Shown: positions 46,337 through 59,000 of the stretch, piece after piece
How positions within the stretch are numbered: position 1 is the first letter of the stretch
Layout of the letters: the number at the start of each line of letters is the position of its first letter
Assembly (NCBI GenBank): GCA_958298945.1
Contig: OY282608.1
Location: 12,067,933-12,131,932 of the forward strand
DNA: 64,000 bases
DNA from: Atherix ibis
Lineage: Eukaryota > Arthropoda > Insecta > Diptera > Athericidae
Direction of reading: 5' to 3'
Position numbers and translations under genes: made by a program
The notes under the pieces: model-generated
Told to the model about the DNA's origin: nothing
Seen by the model: the letters and a program-made list of their open reading frames with translations, nothing else
The model's database searches: none

Positions 46337-49300
46337 TTGTTGGTTTGTTGGTTTGTTGGCTTGTTGGTTTATTGGTTAGTTGGTTTGTTCGTTTGTTGAC
46401 TTGTTGGTTTGTTGGCTTGCTGGCTTGTTGGTTTGTTGGTTTGTTGGTTTGTTGGTTTGCTTATTGGTTTGTCGGCTTGTTGGTTTGTTTGTTTGTTGGT
46501 TTGTTCGTTTGTTGGTTTGTTGGTTTGTTGGTTTGTTGGTTTGTTGGTTTGTTGGTTTGTTGGCTTGTTGGTTTGTTGGCTTGTTGGCTTGTTGGCCTGT
46601 TGACTTGTTCGTTTGTTGGTTTGTTAGTTTGTTGGTTTGTGGGTTTGTTCGTTTGTTGGTTTGTTGGTTTGTTGGTTTGTTGGTTTGTTGGTCTGTTGGT
46701 TTGTTGGTTTGTTGTTTTGTTGGTTTTTTGGTTTGTTGGTTTGTTGGTTTGTAGGTTTGTTGCTTTGTTGGTTTGTTGGTTTGTTCGTTTGTTGGTTTGT
46801 TTATTTGTTGGTTTGTTGGCTTGTTGGGTTGGTGGTTTGTTGGTTTGTTCGTTTGTTGGCTTGTTGGTTTTTTGGTTTGTTGGCTTGTTGGTTTGTTGGT
46901 TTGTTGGCTTGTTGGTTTGTTGGCCTGTTGGTTTGTTCGTTTGTTGGTTTGTTTGTTTGTTGGTTTGTTGGTTTGTTCGTTTGTTGGTTTGTTGGTTTGT
47001 TGGTTTGTTGGTTTGTTCATTTGTTCGCTTGTTGGTTTGTTGGCTTGTTGGTTTGTTGGTTTGTTGGTTTGTTGGTTTGTTCGTTTGTTGGTTTGTTTGT
47101 TTGTTGGTTTGTTGGCTTGTTGGTTTGTTGGTTTGTTGGTTTGTTGGTTTGTTGGTTTGTTGGTTTGTTGGTCTGTTCGTTTGCTGGATTGTTGGTTTGT
47201 TCGCTCGTTGGTTTCTTGGTTTGTTGGTTTCTTCGCTTGTTAGTTTGCTGGTTTTTTGGTTTGTTGGCTTGTTGGTTTGTTGGCTTGTTGGCTTGGTGGT
47301 TTGTTGGTTTGTTCGTTTGTTGGCTTGTTGGTTTGTTGGTTTGTTGGTTTGTTGGTTTGTTGGTTTGTTGGCTTGTTGGTTTATTGGTTAGTTGGTTTGT
47401 TCGTTTGTTGGCTTGTTGGTTTTTTGGTTTGTTGGCTTGTTCGTTTGTTGGTTTGTTGGCTTGTTGGTTTGTTGGCCTGTTGGTTTGTTCGTTTGTTGGT
47501 TTGTTTGTTTGTTGGTTTGTTGGTTTGTTCGTTTGTTGGTTTGTTGGTTTGTTGGTTTGTTGGTTTGTTTGTTTGTTCGCTTGTTGGTTTGTTGGCTTGT
47601 TGGTTTGTTGGTTTGTTGGTTTGTTGGTTTGTTCGTTTGTTGGTTTGTTTGTTTGTTGGTTTGTTGGCTTGTTGGTTTGTTGGTTTGTTGGTTTGTTGGT
47701 TTGTTGGTTTGTTGGTCTGTTCGTTTGCTGGATTGTTGGTTTGTTCGCTCGTTGGTTTGTTGGTTTTTTGGTTTGTTGGCTTGTTGTTTTGTTGGCTTGT
47801 TTGCTTGTTGGTTTGTTGGTTTGTTCGTTTGTTGGCTTGTTGGCTTGTTGGTTTGTTGGTTTGTTGGTTTGTTGGTTTGTTGGTTTGTTGGTTTGTTGGT
47901 TTGTTGGTTTGTTGGTTTGTTGGCTTGTTGGTTTGTTGGTTTGTTGGTTGGCTGGTTTGTTGGTTTGTTGGCTTGTTGGCTTGTTGGCTTTTTGGTTTGT
48001 TGGTTTGTTAGTTTGGTGGTTTGTTGGTTTGTTCGTTTGTTGGCTTGTTGGTTTGTTGGTTTGTTGGTTTGTTTGTTTGTTGGTTTGTTCGTTTGTTCGT
48101 TTGTTGGTTTGGTGGTTTGTTGGTTTGTTGGCTTGTTGGTTTGTTGGTTCGTTTGTTTGTTGATTTGGTGGTTTGTTGGCTTGTTTGTTTGTTGGTTTGT
48201 TCGTTTGTTGGCTTGTTGGTTTGTTGGTTTGTTGGTTTGTTGGTTTGTTGGTTTGTTGGCTTGTTGGTTTGGTGGTTTGTTGGCTTGTTGGTTTGTTGGC
48301 TTGTTGGTTTGTTGGCCTGCTGGCTTGTTGGTTTGTTGGTTTGTTGGTTTGTTGGTTTGTTGGTTTGTTGTTTTGTTGGCTTGTTGGCTTATTGGTTTGT
48401 TGGCTTGTTGGTTTGTTTGTTTGTTGGTTTGTTTGTTTGTTGGTTTGTTGGTTTGTTGGTTTGTTGGTTTGTTGGTTTGTTGGTTTGTTGGTTTGTTGGT
48501 TTGTTGGTTTGTTGGTTTGTTCGTTTGTTGGTTTGTTGGTTTGTTGGTTTGTTGGTTTGTTGGTTTGTTGGTTTGTTGGCTTGTTGGCTTGTTGGCTTGT
48601 TATCTTGTTGGCTTGTTGGCCTGTTGGTTTGTTCGTTTGTTGGTTTGTTAGTTTGTTGGTTTGTGGGTTTGTTCGTTTGTTGGTTTGTTGGTTTGTTGGT
48701 TTGTTGGTCTGTTGGTTTGTTGGTTTGTTGGTTTGTTGGTTTGTTGGTTTGTTTGTTTGTTGCTTTGTTGGTTTGTTGGTTTGTTCGTTTGTTGGTTTGT
48801 TTATTTGTTGGTTTGTTGGCTTGTTGGTTTGTTGGTTTGTTGGCTTGTTGGTTTGTTGGTTTGTTGGTCTGTTCTTTTCTTGGTTTGTTGGTTTGTTCGC
48901 TTGTTGGTTTGTTGGTTTTTTGGTTTGTTGGCTTGTTGGTTTGTTGGCTTGTTGGCTTGGTGGTTTGTTGGTTTGTTCGTTTGTTGGCTTGTTGGCTTCT
49001 TGGTTTGTTGGTTTGTTCGTTTGTTGGTTTGTTGGTTTGTTGGTTTGTTGGTTTGTTGGCTTGTTGGCTTGTTGGTTTTTTGGTTTGTTGGCTTGTTGGT
49101 TTGTTGGTTTGTTGGCTTGTTGGTTTGTTGGCCTGTTGGTTTGTTCGTTTGTTGTATTGTTTGTTTGTTCGCTCGTTGGTTTGTTGGTTCTTTGGTTTGT
49201 TGGCTTGTTGTTTTGTTGGCTTGTTTGCTTGTTGGTTTGTTGGTTTGTTCGCTTGTTGGCTTGTTGGCTTGCTGGTTTGTTGGTTTGTTGGTTTGTTGGT

Positions 49301-50900
49301 TTGTTGGTTTGTTGGTTTGTTGGTTTGTTGGTTTGTTGGTTTGTTGGCTTGTTGGTTTGTTGGTTTGTTGGTTTGTTGGTTGGTTGGTTTGTTGGTTTGT
49401 TGGCTTGTTCGCTTGTTGGCTTTTTGGTTTGTTGGTTTGTTAGTTTGGTGGTTTGTTGGTTTGTTAGTTTGTTGGTTTGTTGGTTTGTTGGTTTGTTCGT
49501 TGGTTCGCTTGTTGGTTTGTTGGCTTGTTGGTTTGTTTATTTGTTGGTTTGTTGGCTTGTTGGTTTGTTGGTTTGTTGGCTTGCTGGTTTGTTGGTTTGT
49601 TCGGTTGTTGGTTTGTTTGTTTGTTGGTTTGTTGGTTTGTTCGTTTGTTGGTTTGTTGGTTTGTTGGTTTGTTGGTTTGTTCGTTTGTTCGCTTGTTGAT
49701 TTGTTGGCTTGTTGGTTTGTTGGTTTGTTGGTTTGTTGGTTTGTTCGTTTGTTGGTTTGTTTGTTTGTTGGTTTGTTGGCTTGTTGGTTTGTTGGTTTGT
49801 TGGTTTGTTGGTTTGTTGGTTTGTTGGTCTGCTCGTTTGTTGGTTTGTTGGTTTGTTCGCTCGTTGGTTTGTTGGTTTTTTGGTTTGTTGGCTTGTTGTT
49901 TTGTTGGCTTGTTTGCTTGTTGGTTTGTTGGTTTGTTCATTTGTTGGCTTGTTGGCTTGTTGGTTTGTTGGTTTGTTGGTTTGTTGGTTTGTTGGTTTGT
50001 TGGTTTGTTGGTTTGTTGGTTTGTTGGTTTGTTGGTTTGTTGGTTTGTTGGCTTTTTGGTTTGTTGGTTTGTTGGTTGGTTGGTTTGTTGGTTTGTTGGC
50101 TTGTTGGCTTGTTGGCTTTTTGGTTTGTTGGTTTGTTAGTTTGGTGGTTTGTTGGTTTGTTAGTTTGTTGGTTTGTTGGTTTGTTAGTTTGTTCGTTTGT
50201 CCGCTTGTTGGTTTGTTGGCTTGTTGGTTTGTTGGTTTGTTGGGTTGTTGGTTTGTTGGTTTGTTGGTTTGTTGGTTTGTTTGTTTGTTGGTTTGTTAGT
50301 TTGTTGGCTTGTTGGTTTGTTGGTTTGTTGGTTTGTTTGTTTGTTGGTTTGCTCGTTTGTTCGTTTGTTGGTTTGTTGGTTTGTTCGCTGGTTGGTTTGT
50401 TGGTTTTTTGGTTTGTTGGCTTGTTGTTTTGTTGGCTTGTTTGCTTGTTGGTTTGTTGGTTTGTTCGTTTGTTGGCTTGTTGGCTTGTTGGTTTGTTGGT
50501 TTGTTGGTTTGTTGGTTTGTTGGTTTGTTGGCTTATTGGTTTGTTGGTTTGTTGGTTTGTTGGCTTGTTGGTTTGTTGGTTTGTTGGTTTGTTGATTTGG
50601 TGGTTTGTTGGCTTGTTGGTTTGTTGGTTTGTTCATTTGTTGGCTTGTTGGTTTGTTGGCTTGTTGGCTTGTTGGTTTGTTGGTTTGTTGGTTTGTTGGG
50701 TTGTTGGTTTGTTGGCTTATTGGTGTGTTGATTTGTTGGTTTGTTTGTTTGTTGGTTTGTTCGTTTAATGGCTTGTTGGTTTGCTGGTTTGTTGGTTTGT
50801 TGGTTTGTTGGTTTGTTGGCTTGTTGGTTTATTGGTTAGTTGGTTTGTTCGTTTGCTGGCTTGTTGGTTTGTTGGCTTGCTGGCTTGTTGGTTTGTTGGT
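46337..50900 (+). repeat. Region F ~4.5-kb block related to 53.7-58.2 kb, first copy
   Basis: Matches 53,740-58,240 at offsets of 7,397 (46,380-46,850), 7,069 (47,250-48,100), 7,140 (48,660-49,160), 7,364 (near 49,480) and 7,324 (50,300-50,840). The stepwise offsets show several internal unit gains and losses. The 12-bp spacing GGTTTGCTTATTGG at 46454 shifts the register by 4 and recurs at 53851. GGCTAG-like marks are absent; TTTGTGGG near 48,663 and TTGTATTGTTTG near 49,153 are shared. Confidence 0.72.
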
Positions 50901-53739
50901 TTGTTGGTTTGTTGGTTTGTTGGTTTGTTCGTTTGATCGCTTGTTGATTTGTTGGCTTGTTGGTTTGTTGGTTTGTTGGTTTGTTGGTTTGTTCGTTTGT
51001 TGGTTTGTTGGTTTGTTGGTTTGTTGGTTTGTTCGTTTGTTCGCTTGTTGATTTGTTGGCTTGTTGGTTTGTTGGTTTGTCGGTTTGTTGGTTTGTTCGT
51101 TTGTTGGTTTGTTTGTTTGTTGGTTTGTTGGCTTGTTGGTTTGTTGGTTTGTTGGTTTGTTGGTTTGTTGGTTTGTTGGTTTGTTGGTCTGCTCGTTTGT
51201 TGGTTTGTTGGTTTGTTCGCTCGTTGGTTTGTTGGTTTTTTGGTTTGTTGGCTTGTTGTTTTGTTGGTTTGTTTGCTTGTTGGTTTGTTGGTTTGTTCAT
51301 TTGTTGGCTTGTTGGCTTGTTGGTTTGTTGGTTTGTTGGTTTGTTGGTTTGTTGGTTTGTTGGTTTGTTGGTTTGTTGGTTTGTTGGTTTTTTGGTTTGT
51401 TGGTTTGTTGGTTGGTTGGTTTGTTGGTTTGTTGGCTTGTTGGCTTTTTGGTTTGTTGGTTTGTTAGTTTGGTGGTTTGTTGGTTTGTTAGTTTGTTGGT
51501 TTGTTGGTTTGTTGGTTTGTTCGTTTGTCCGCTTGTTGGTTTGTTGGCTTGTTGGTTTGTTGGTTTGTTGGGTTGTTGGTTTGTTGGTTTGTTGGTTTGT
51601 TGGTTTGTTTGTTTGTTGGTTTGTTAGTTTGTTGGCTTGTTGGTTTGTTGGTTTGTTGGTTTGTTTGTTTGTTGGTTTGTTCGTTTTTTCGTTTGTTGGT
51701 TTGTTGGTTTGTTCGCTCGTTGGTTTGTTGGTTTTTTGGTTTGTTGGCTTGTTGTTTTGTTGGCTTGTTTGCTTGTTGGTTTGTTGGTTTGTTCGTTTGT
51801 TGGCTTGTTGGCTTGTTGGTTTGTTGGTTTGTTGGTTTGTTGGTTTGTTGGTTTGTTGGTTTGTTGGTTTGTTGGTTTGTTGGCTTGTTGGTTTGTTGGT
51901 TTGTTGGTTTGTTGGCTTGTTGGTTTGTTGGTTTGTTGGTTTGTTGATTTAGTGGTTTGTTGGCTTGTTGGTTTGTTGGCTTGTTGGTTTGTTGGTTTGT
52001 TGGTTTGTTGGCTTGTTGGTTTGTTGGTTTGTTGGTTTGTTGATTTGGTGGTTTGTTGGCTTGTTGGTTTGTTGGTTTGTTCATTTGTTGGCTTGTTGGT
52101 TTGTTGGCTTGTTGGCTTGTTGGTTTGTTGGTTTGTTGGTTTGTTGGGTTGTTGGTTTGTTGGCTTATTGGTGTGTTGATTTGTTGGTTTGTTAGTTTGT
52201 TGGTTTGTTCGTTTAATGGCTTGTTGGTTTGTTGGTTTGTTGGTTTGTTGGTTTGTTGGTTTGTTGGCTTGTTGGTTTATTGGTTAGTTGGTTTGTTCGT
52301 TTGTTGGCTTGTTGGTTTGTTGGCTTGCTGGCTTGTTGGTTTGTTGGTTTGTTGGTTTGTTGGTTTGTTCGTTTGTTCGCTTGTTGATTTGTTGGCTTGT
52401 TGGTTTGTTGGTTTGTTGGTTTGTTGGTTTGTTTGTTTGTTGGTTTGTTGGTTTGTTGGTTTGTTGGCTTGTTCGTTTGTTCGCTTGTTGATTTGTTGGC
52501 TTGTTGGTTTGTTGGTTTGTCGGTTTGTTGGTTTGTTCGTTTGTTGGTTTGTTTGTTGGTTGGTTTGTTGGCTTGTTGGTTTGTTGGTTTGTTGGTTTGT
52601 TGGTTTGTTGGTTTGTTGGTCTGCTCGTTTGTTGGTTTGTTGGTTTGTTCGCTCGTTGGTTTGTTGGTTTTTTGGTTTGTTGGCTTGTTGTTTTGTTGGT
52701 TTGTTTGCTTGTTGGTTTGTTGGTTTGTTCATTTGTTGGCTTGTTGGTTTGTTGGTTTGTTGGTTTGTTGGTTTGTTGGTTTGTTGGTTTGTTGGTTTGT
52801 TGGTTTGTTGGTTTGTTGGTTTTTTGGTTTGTTGGTTTGTTGGTTGGTTGGTTTGTTGGTTTGTTGGCTTGTTGGCTTTTTTGGTTTGTTGGTTTGTTAG
52901 TTTGGTGGTTTGTTGGTTTGTTAGTTTGTTGGTTTGTTGGTTTGTTGGTTTGTTCGTTTGTCCGCTTGTTGGTTTGTTGGCTTGTTGGTTTGTTGGTTTG
53001 TTGGGTTGTTGGTTTGTTGGTTTGTTGGTTTGTTGGTTTGTTTGTTTGTTGGTTTGTTAGTTTGTTGGCTTGTTGGTTTGTTGGTTTGTTGGTTTGTTTG
53101 TTTGTTGGTTTGTTCGTTTGTTCGTTTGTTGGTTTGTTGGTTTGTTCGCTCGTTGGTTTGTTGGTTTTTTGGTTTGTTGGCTTGTTGTTTTGTTGGCTTG
53201 TTTGCTTGTTGGTTTGTTGGTTTGTTCGTTTGTTGGCTTGTTGGCTTGTTGGTTTGTTGGTTTGTTGGTTTGTTGGTTTGTTGGTTTGTTGGTTTGTTGG
53301 TTTGTTGGCTTGTTGGTTTGTTGGTTTGTTGGTTTGTTGGTTTGTTGGCTTGTTGGTTTGTTGGTTTGTTGGTTTGTTGATTTGGTGGTTTGTTGGCTTG
53401 TTGGTTTGTTCATTTGTTGGCTTGTTGGTTTGTTGGTTTGTTGGTTTGTTGGCTTGTTGGTTTGTTGGTTTGTTGGTTTGTTGGCTTGTTGGTTTGTTGG
53501 TTTGTTGGTTTGTTGATTTGGTGGTTTGTTGGCTTGTTGGTTTGTTGGTTTGTTCATTTGTTGGCTTGTTGGTTTGTTGGCTTGTTGGCTTGTTGGTTTG
53601 TTGGTTTGTTGGTTTGTTGGGTTGTTGGTTTGTTGGCTTATTGGTGTGTTGATTTGGTGGTTTGTTGGCTTGTTGGTTTGTTGGTTTGTTCATTTGTTGG
53701 CTTGTTCGTTTGTTGGCTTGTTGGTTTGTTGGTTTGTTG
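50901..53739 (+). repeat. Region F ~1.44-kb higher-order units in tandem
   Basis: A unit of about 1,433-1,448 bp repeats head to tail (for example 50,605/52,053, 51,061/52,501 and 51,527/52,960). An earlier relative lies at about 49,709 (offset ~1,350). Each copy has, in order, GGTCTGCTCG, TTCGCTCGTTGG, TTGTTTTGTTGG, TTAGTTTGGTGG, GTCCGCTTG and TTGATTTGGTGG. A one-base gain at 52874 (GGCTTTTTTGG) is private to the later copy. GTTTAATGG near 50,765 and 52,214 marks the first two copies. Confidence 0.78.
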
Positions 53740-56700
53740 GTTTGTTGGTTTGTTGGCTTGTTGGTTTATTGGTTAGTTGGTTTGTTCGTTTGTTGGCTTG
53801 TTGGTTTGTTGGCTTGCTGGCTTGTTGGTTTGTTGGTTTGTTGGTTTGTTGGTTTGCTTATTGGTTTGTCGGCTTGTTGGTTTGTTTGTTTGTTGGTTTG
53901 TTCGTTTGTTGGTTTGTTGGTTTGTTGGTTTGTTGGTTTGTTGGTTTGTTGGTTTGTTGGCTTGTTGGCTTGTTGGCTTGTTGGCCTGTTGGTTTGTTCG
54001 TTTGTTGGTTTGTTAGTTTGTTGGTATGTGGGTTTGTTCGTTTGTTGGTTTGTTGGTTTGTTGGTTTGTTGGTTTGTTGGTCTGTTGGTTTGTTGGTTTG
54101 TTGTTTTGTTGGTTTGTTGGCTTGTTGGTTTGTTGGTTTGTAGGTTTGTTGCTTTGTTAGTTTGCTGGTTTGTTCGTTTGTTGGTTTGTTTATTTGTTGG
54201 TTTGTTGGCTTGTTGGGTTGTTGGTTTGTTGGCTTGTTGGTTTGTTGGTTTGTTGGTCTGTTCGTTTCTTGGTTTGTTGGTTTCTTCGCTTGTTGGTTTG
54301 TTGGTTTTTTGGTTTGTTGGCTTGTTGGTTTGTTGGCTTGTTGGCTTGGTGGTTTGTTGGTTTGTTCGTTTGTTGGCTTGTTGGCTTCTTGGTTTGTTGG
54401 TTTGTTGGTTTGTTGGTTTGTTGGTTTGTTGGTTTGTTGGCTTGTTGGTTTATTGGTTAGTTGGTTTGTTCGTTTGTTGGCTTGTTGGTTTTTTGGTTTG
54501 TTGTCTGGTTGGTTTGTTGGTTTGTTGGCTTGTTGGTTTGTTGGCCTGTTGGTTTGTTCGTTTGTTGGTTTGTTTGTTTGTTGGTTTGTTGGTTTGTTCG
54601 TTTGTTGGTTTGTTTGTTTGTTGGTTTGTTGGTTTGTTCGTTTGTTCGCTTGTTGGTTTGTTGGCTTGTTGGTTTGTTGGTTTGTTGGTTTGTTGGTTTG
54701 TTCGTTTGTTGGTTTGTTTGTTTGTTGGTTTATTGGCTTGTTGGTTTGTTGGTTTGTTGGTTTGTTGGTTTGTTGGTTTGTTGGTCTGTTCGTTTGCTGG
54801 ATTGTTGGTTTGTTCGCTCGTTGGTTTGTTGGTTTTTTGGTTTGTTGGCTTGTTGTTTTGTTGGCTTGTTTGCTTGTTGGTTTGTTGGTTTGTTCGTTTG
54901 TTGGCTTGTTGGCTTGTTGGTTTGTTGGTTTGTTGGTTTGTTGGTTTGTTGGTTTGTTGGTTTGTTGGTTTGTTGGTTTGTTGGCTTGTTGGTTTGTTGG
55001 TTTGTTGGTTCGCTGGTTTGTTGGTTTGTTGGCTTGTTGGCTTGTTGGCTTTTTGGTTTGTTGGTTTGTTAGTTTGGTGGTTTGTTGGTTTGTTCGTTTG
55101 TTGGCTTGTTGGTTTGTTGGTTTGTTGGTTTGTTGGTTTGTTGGCTTGTTGGTTTGTTGGTTTGTTGGTTTGTTTGTTTGTTGATTTGGTGGTTTGTTGG
55201 CTTGTTGGTTTGTTGGTTTGTTCATTTGTTGGCTTGGTGGTTTGTTGGCTTGTTGGCTTGTTGGTTTGTTGGTTTGTTGGTTTGTTGGTTTGTTGGGTTG
55301 TTGGTTTGTTGGCTTATTGGTGTGTTGGTTTGTTGGTTTGTTTGTTTGTTGGTTTGTTGGTTTGTTGGTTTGTTGGTTTGTTGGTTTGTTGGCTTGTTGG
55401 TTTGTTGGTTAGTTGGTTTGTTCGTTTGTTGGCTTGTTGGTTTGTTGGCTTGCTGGCTTGTTGGTTTGTTAGTTTGTTGGTTTGTTGGTTTGTTGGTTTG
55501 TTGTTTTGTTGGCTTGTTGGCTTATTGGTTTGTTGGCTTGTTGGTTTGTTTGTTTGTTGGTTTGTTTGTTTGTTGGTTTGTTGGTTTGTTGGTTTGTTGG
55601 TTTGTTGGTTTGTTGGTTTGTTGGTTTGCTGGTTTGTTGGTTTGTTCGTTTGTTGGTTTGTTGGTTTGTTGGTTTGTTGGTTTGTTGGTTTGTTGGCTTG
55701 TTGGCTTGTTGGCTTGTGGGCTTGTTGGCTTGTTGGCTTGTTGGCTTGTTGGCTTGTTGGCCTGTTGGTTTGTTCGTTTGTTGGTTTGTTAGTTTGTTGG
55801 TTTGTGGGTTTGTTTGTTTGTTGGTTTGTTGGTTTGTTGGTTTGTTGGTCTGTTGGTTTGTTGGTTTGTTGGTTTGTTGGTTTGATGGTTTGTTTGTTTG
55901 TTGCTTTGTTAGTTTGTTGGTTTGTTCGTTTGTTGGTTTGTTTATTTGTTGGTTTGTTGGCTTGTTGGTTTGTTGGTTTGTTGGCTTGTTGGTTTGTTGG
56001 TTTGTTGGTCTGTTCGTTTCTTGGTTTGTTGGTTTGTTTGCTTGTTGGTTTGTTGGTTTTTTGGTTTGTTGGCTTGTTGGTTTGTTGGCTTGTTGGCTTG
56101 GTGGTTTGTTGGTTTGTTCGTTTGTTGGCTTGTTGGCTTCTTGGTTTGTTGGTTTGTTCGTTTGTTGGTTTGTTGGTTTGTTGGTTTGTTGGTTTGTTGG
56201 CTTGTTGGCTTGTTGGTTTTTGGTTTGTTAGCTTGTTGGTTTGTTGGTTTGTTGGCTTGTTGGTTTGTTGGCCTGTTGGTTTGTTCGTTTGTTGTATTGT
56301 TTGCTTGTTGGTTTGTTGGTTTGTTCGTTTGTTGGTTTGTTGGTTTGTTGGTTTGTTGGTTTGTTCGTTTTTTCGCTTGTTGGTTTGTTGGCTTGTTGGT
56401 TTGTTGGTTTGTTGGTTTGTTGGTTTGTTCGTTTGTTGGTTTGTTTGTTTGTTGGTTTGTTGGCTTGTTGGTTTGTTGGTTTGTTGGTTTGTTCATTTGT
56501 TGGCTTGTTGGTCTGCTCGTTTGTTGGTTTGTTGGTTTGTTCGCTCGTTGGTTTGTTGGTTCTTTGGTTTGTTGGCTTGTTGTTTTGTTGGCTTGTTTGC
56601 TTGTTGGTTTGTTGGTTTGTTCGCTTGTTGGCTTGTTGGCTTGTTGGTTTGTTGGTTTGTTGGTTTGTTGATTTGTTGGTTTGTTGGTTTGTTGGTTTGT

Positions 56701-58240
56701 TGGTTTGTTGGTTTGTTGGTTTGTTGGCTTGTTGGTTTGTTGGTTGGTTGGTTTGTTGGTTTGTTGGCTTGTTCGCTTGTTGGCTTTTTGGTTTGTTGGT
56801 TTGTTAGTTTGGTGGTTTGTTGGTTTGTTAGTTTGTTGGTTTGTTGGTTTGTTGGTTTGTTCGTTGGTTCGCTTGTTGGTTTGTTGGCTTGTTGGTTTGT
56901 TTATTTGTTGGTTTGTTGGCTTGTTGGTTTGTTGGTTTGTTGGCTTGCTGGTTTGTTGGTTTGTTGGTCTGTTCGTTTCTTGGTTTGTTGGTTTGTTCGC
57001 TTGTTGGTTTGTTGGTTTTTTGGTTTGTTGGCTTGTTGGTTTGTTGGCTTGTTGGCTTGGTGGTTTGTTGGTTTGTTCGTTTGTTGGCTTGTTGGCTTCT
57101 TGGTTTGTTGGTTTGTTGGTTTTTTCGTTTGTTGGTTTGTTGGTTTGTTGGTTTGTTGGTTTGTTGGTTTGTTGGTTTGTTGGCTTGTTGGCTTGTTGGT
57201 TTTTTGGTTTGTTGGCTTGTTGGTTTGTTGGTTTGTTGGCTTGTTGGTTTGTTGGCCTGTTGGTTTGTTCGGTTGTTGGTTTGTTTGTTTGTTGGTTTGT
57301 TGGTTTGTTCGTTTGTTGGTTTGTTGGTTTGTTGGTTTGTTGGTTTGTTCGTTTGTTCGCTTGTTGATTTGTTGGCTTGTTGGTTTGTTGGTTTGTTGGT
57401 TTGTTGGTTTGTTCGTTTGTTGGTTTGTTTGTTTGTTGGTTTGTTGGCTTGTTGGTTTGTTGGTTTGGTGGTTTGTTGGTTTGTTAGTTTGTTGGTTTGT
57501 TGGTTTGTTAGTTTGTTCGTTTTTCCGCTTGTTGGTTTGTTGGCTTGTTGGTTTGTTGGTTTGTTGGGTTGTTGGTTTGTTGGTTTGTTGGTTTGTTGGT
57601 TTGCTTGTTTGTTGGTTTGTTAGTTTGTTGGCTTGTTGGTTTGTTGGTTTGTTGGTTTGTTTGTTTGTTGGTTTGTTCGTTTGTTTGTTTGTTGGTTTGT
57701 TGGTTTGTTCGCTCGTTGGTTTGTTGGTTTTTTGGTTTGTTGGCTTGTTGTTTTGTTGGCTTGTTTGCTTGTTGGTTTGTTGGTTTGTGCGTTTGTTGGC
57801 TTGTTGGCTTGTTGGTTTGTTGGTTTGTTGGTTTGTTGGTTTGTTGGTTTGTTGGCTTGTTGGTTTGTTGGTTTGTTGGTTTGTTGGCTTGTTGGTTTGT
57901 TGGTTTGTTGGTTTGTTGATTTGGTGGTTTGTTGGCTTGTAGGTTTGTTGGTTTGTTCATTTGTTGGCTTATTGGTTTGTTGGCTTGTTGGCTTGTTGGT
58001 TTGTTGGTTTGTTGGTTTGTTGGGTTGTTGGTTTGTTGGCTTATTGGTGTGTTGATTTGTTGGTTTGTTTGTTTGTTGGTTTGTTCGTTTGTTGGCTTGT
58101 TGGTTTGTTGGTTTGTTGGTTTGTTGGTTTGTTGGTTTGTTGGCTTGTTGGTTTATTGGTTAGTTGGTTTGTTCGTTTGTTGGCTTGTTGGTTTGTTGGC
58201 TTGCTGGCTTGTTGGTTTGTTGGTTTGTTGGTTTGTTGGT
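53740..58240 (+). repeat. Region F ~4.5-kb block, second copy
   Basis: Second copy of 46,337-50,900. Private changes include TTGGTATGTGGG near 54,022, GGCTTGTGGG near 55,713, GGTTTTTGG at 56215 (register -1), TTTTTCCGCTTG near 57,522 in place of TTTGTCCGCTTG, and TTTGTGCG near 57,786. It lacks stop-like marks over the longest open frame in the window (53,662-57,942), which is a by-product of unit composition and not a gene. Confidence 0.72.
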
Positions 58241-59000
58241 TTGCTTATTGGTTTGTTGGCTTGTTGGTTTGTTTGTTTGTTGGTTTGTTCGTTTGTTGGT
58301 TTGTTGGTTTGTTGGTTTGTTGGTTTGTTGGTTTGTTGGATTGTTGGTTTGTTGGTTTGTTGGTTTGTTGGTTTGTTGGTTTGTTGGTTTGTTCGTTTGT
58401 TGGTTTGTTGGTTTGTTGGTTTGTTGGTTTGTTGGTTTGTTGGTTTGTTGGTTTGTTGTTTTGTTGGCTTGTTGGCTTGTTGGCTTGTTGGCTTGTTGGC
58501 CTGTCGGTTTGTTCGTTTGTTGGTTTGTTAGTTTGTTGGTTTGTGGGGTTGTTCGTTTGTTGGTTTGTTGGTTTGTTGGTTTGTTGGTCTGTTGGTTTGT
58601 AGGTTTGTTGCTTTGTTGGTTTGTTGGTTTGTTCGTTTGTTGGTTTGTTTATTTGTTGGTTTGTTGGCTTGTTGGGTTGTTGGTTTGTTGGCTTGTTGGT
58701 TTGTTGGTTTGTTGGTCTGTTCGTTTCTTGGTTTGTTGGTTTCTTCGCTTGTTGGTTTGTTGGTTTTTTGGTTTGTTGGCTTGTTGGTTTGTTGGCTTGT
58801 TGGCTTGGTGGTTTGTTGGTTTGTTCGTTTGTTGGCTTGTTGGCTTCTTGGTTTGTTGGTTTGTTGGTTTGTTGGTTTGTTCGTTTGTTGGTTTGTTGGT
58901 TTGTTGGTTTGTTGGTTTGTTGGTTTGTTGGTTTTTTGGTTTGTTGGTTTGTTGGTTTTTTGGTTTGTTGGTTTGTTGGTTTGTTGGTTTGTTGGTTTTT
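58241..59000 (+). repeat. Region G, F-like segment
   Basis: Begins with the third GGTTTGCTTATTGG register shift (58238). It continues like 53,850-54,420, with GGCCTG, TTTGTGGGG, TTGTAGG, TTCGTTTCTTGG, TTTCTTCGC, GGCTTGGTGG and GGCTTCTTGG. It therefore resembles a third, partial copy of the module at 46.5 and 53.8 kb. No gene is seen. Confidence 0.65.

Larger units (their letters stand above)
40611..57532 (+). repeat. GTCCGCTTG marker series of the ~1.4-kb region F unit
   Basis: The motif occurs at about 40611, 42011, 44267, 45699, 50199, 51527 and 52960, with a variant TTCCGCTTG near 57524. Adjacent copies within blocks lie 1,400, 1,432, 1,328 and 1,433 bp apart. This spacing gives the size of the underlying region F unit. 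The wider gaps (2,256, 4,500, ~4,560 bp) separate amplified blocks. Confidence 0.82.

Noticed and set aside
53662..57942. Open frame of 1,426 codons on + (hydrophobic LLVCWFVG repeats)
   Set aside because: It exists because the consensus lacks stops. It starts at TTG, all three + frames give the same peptide, and it ends where a variant unit supplies a stop. There is no codon bias, no unique domain and no recognisable family.
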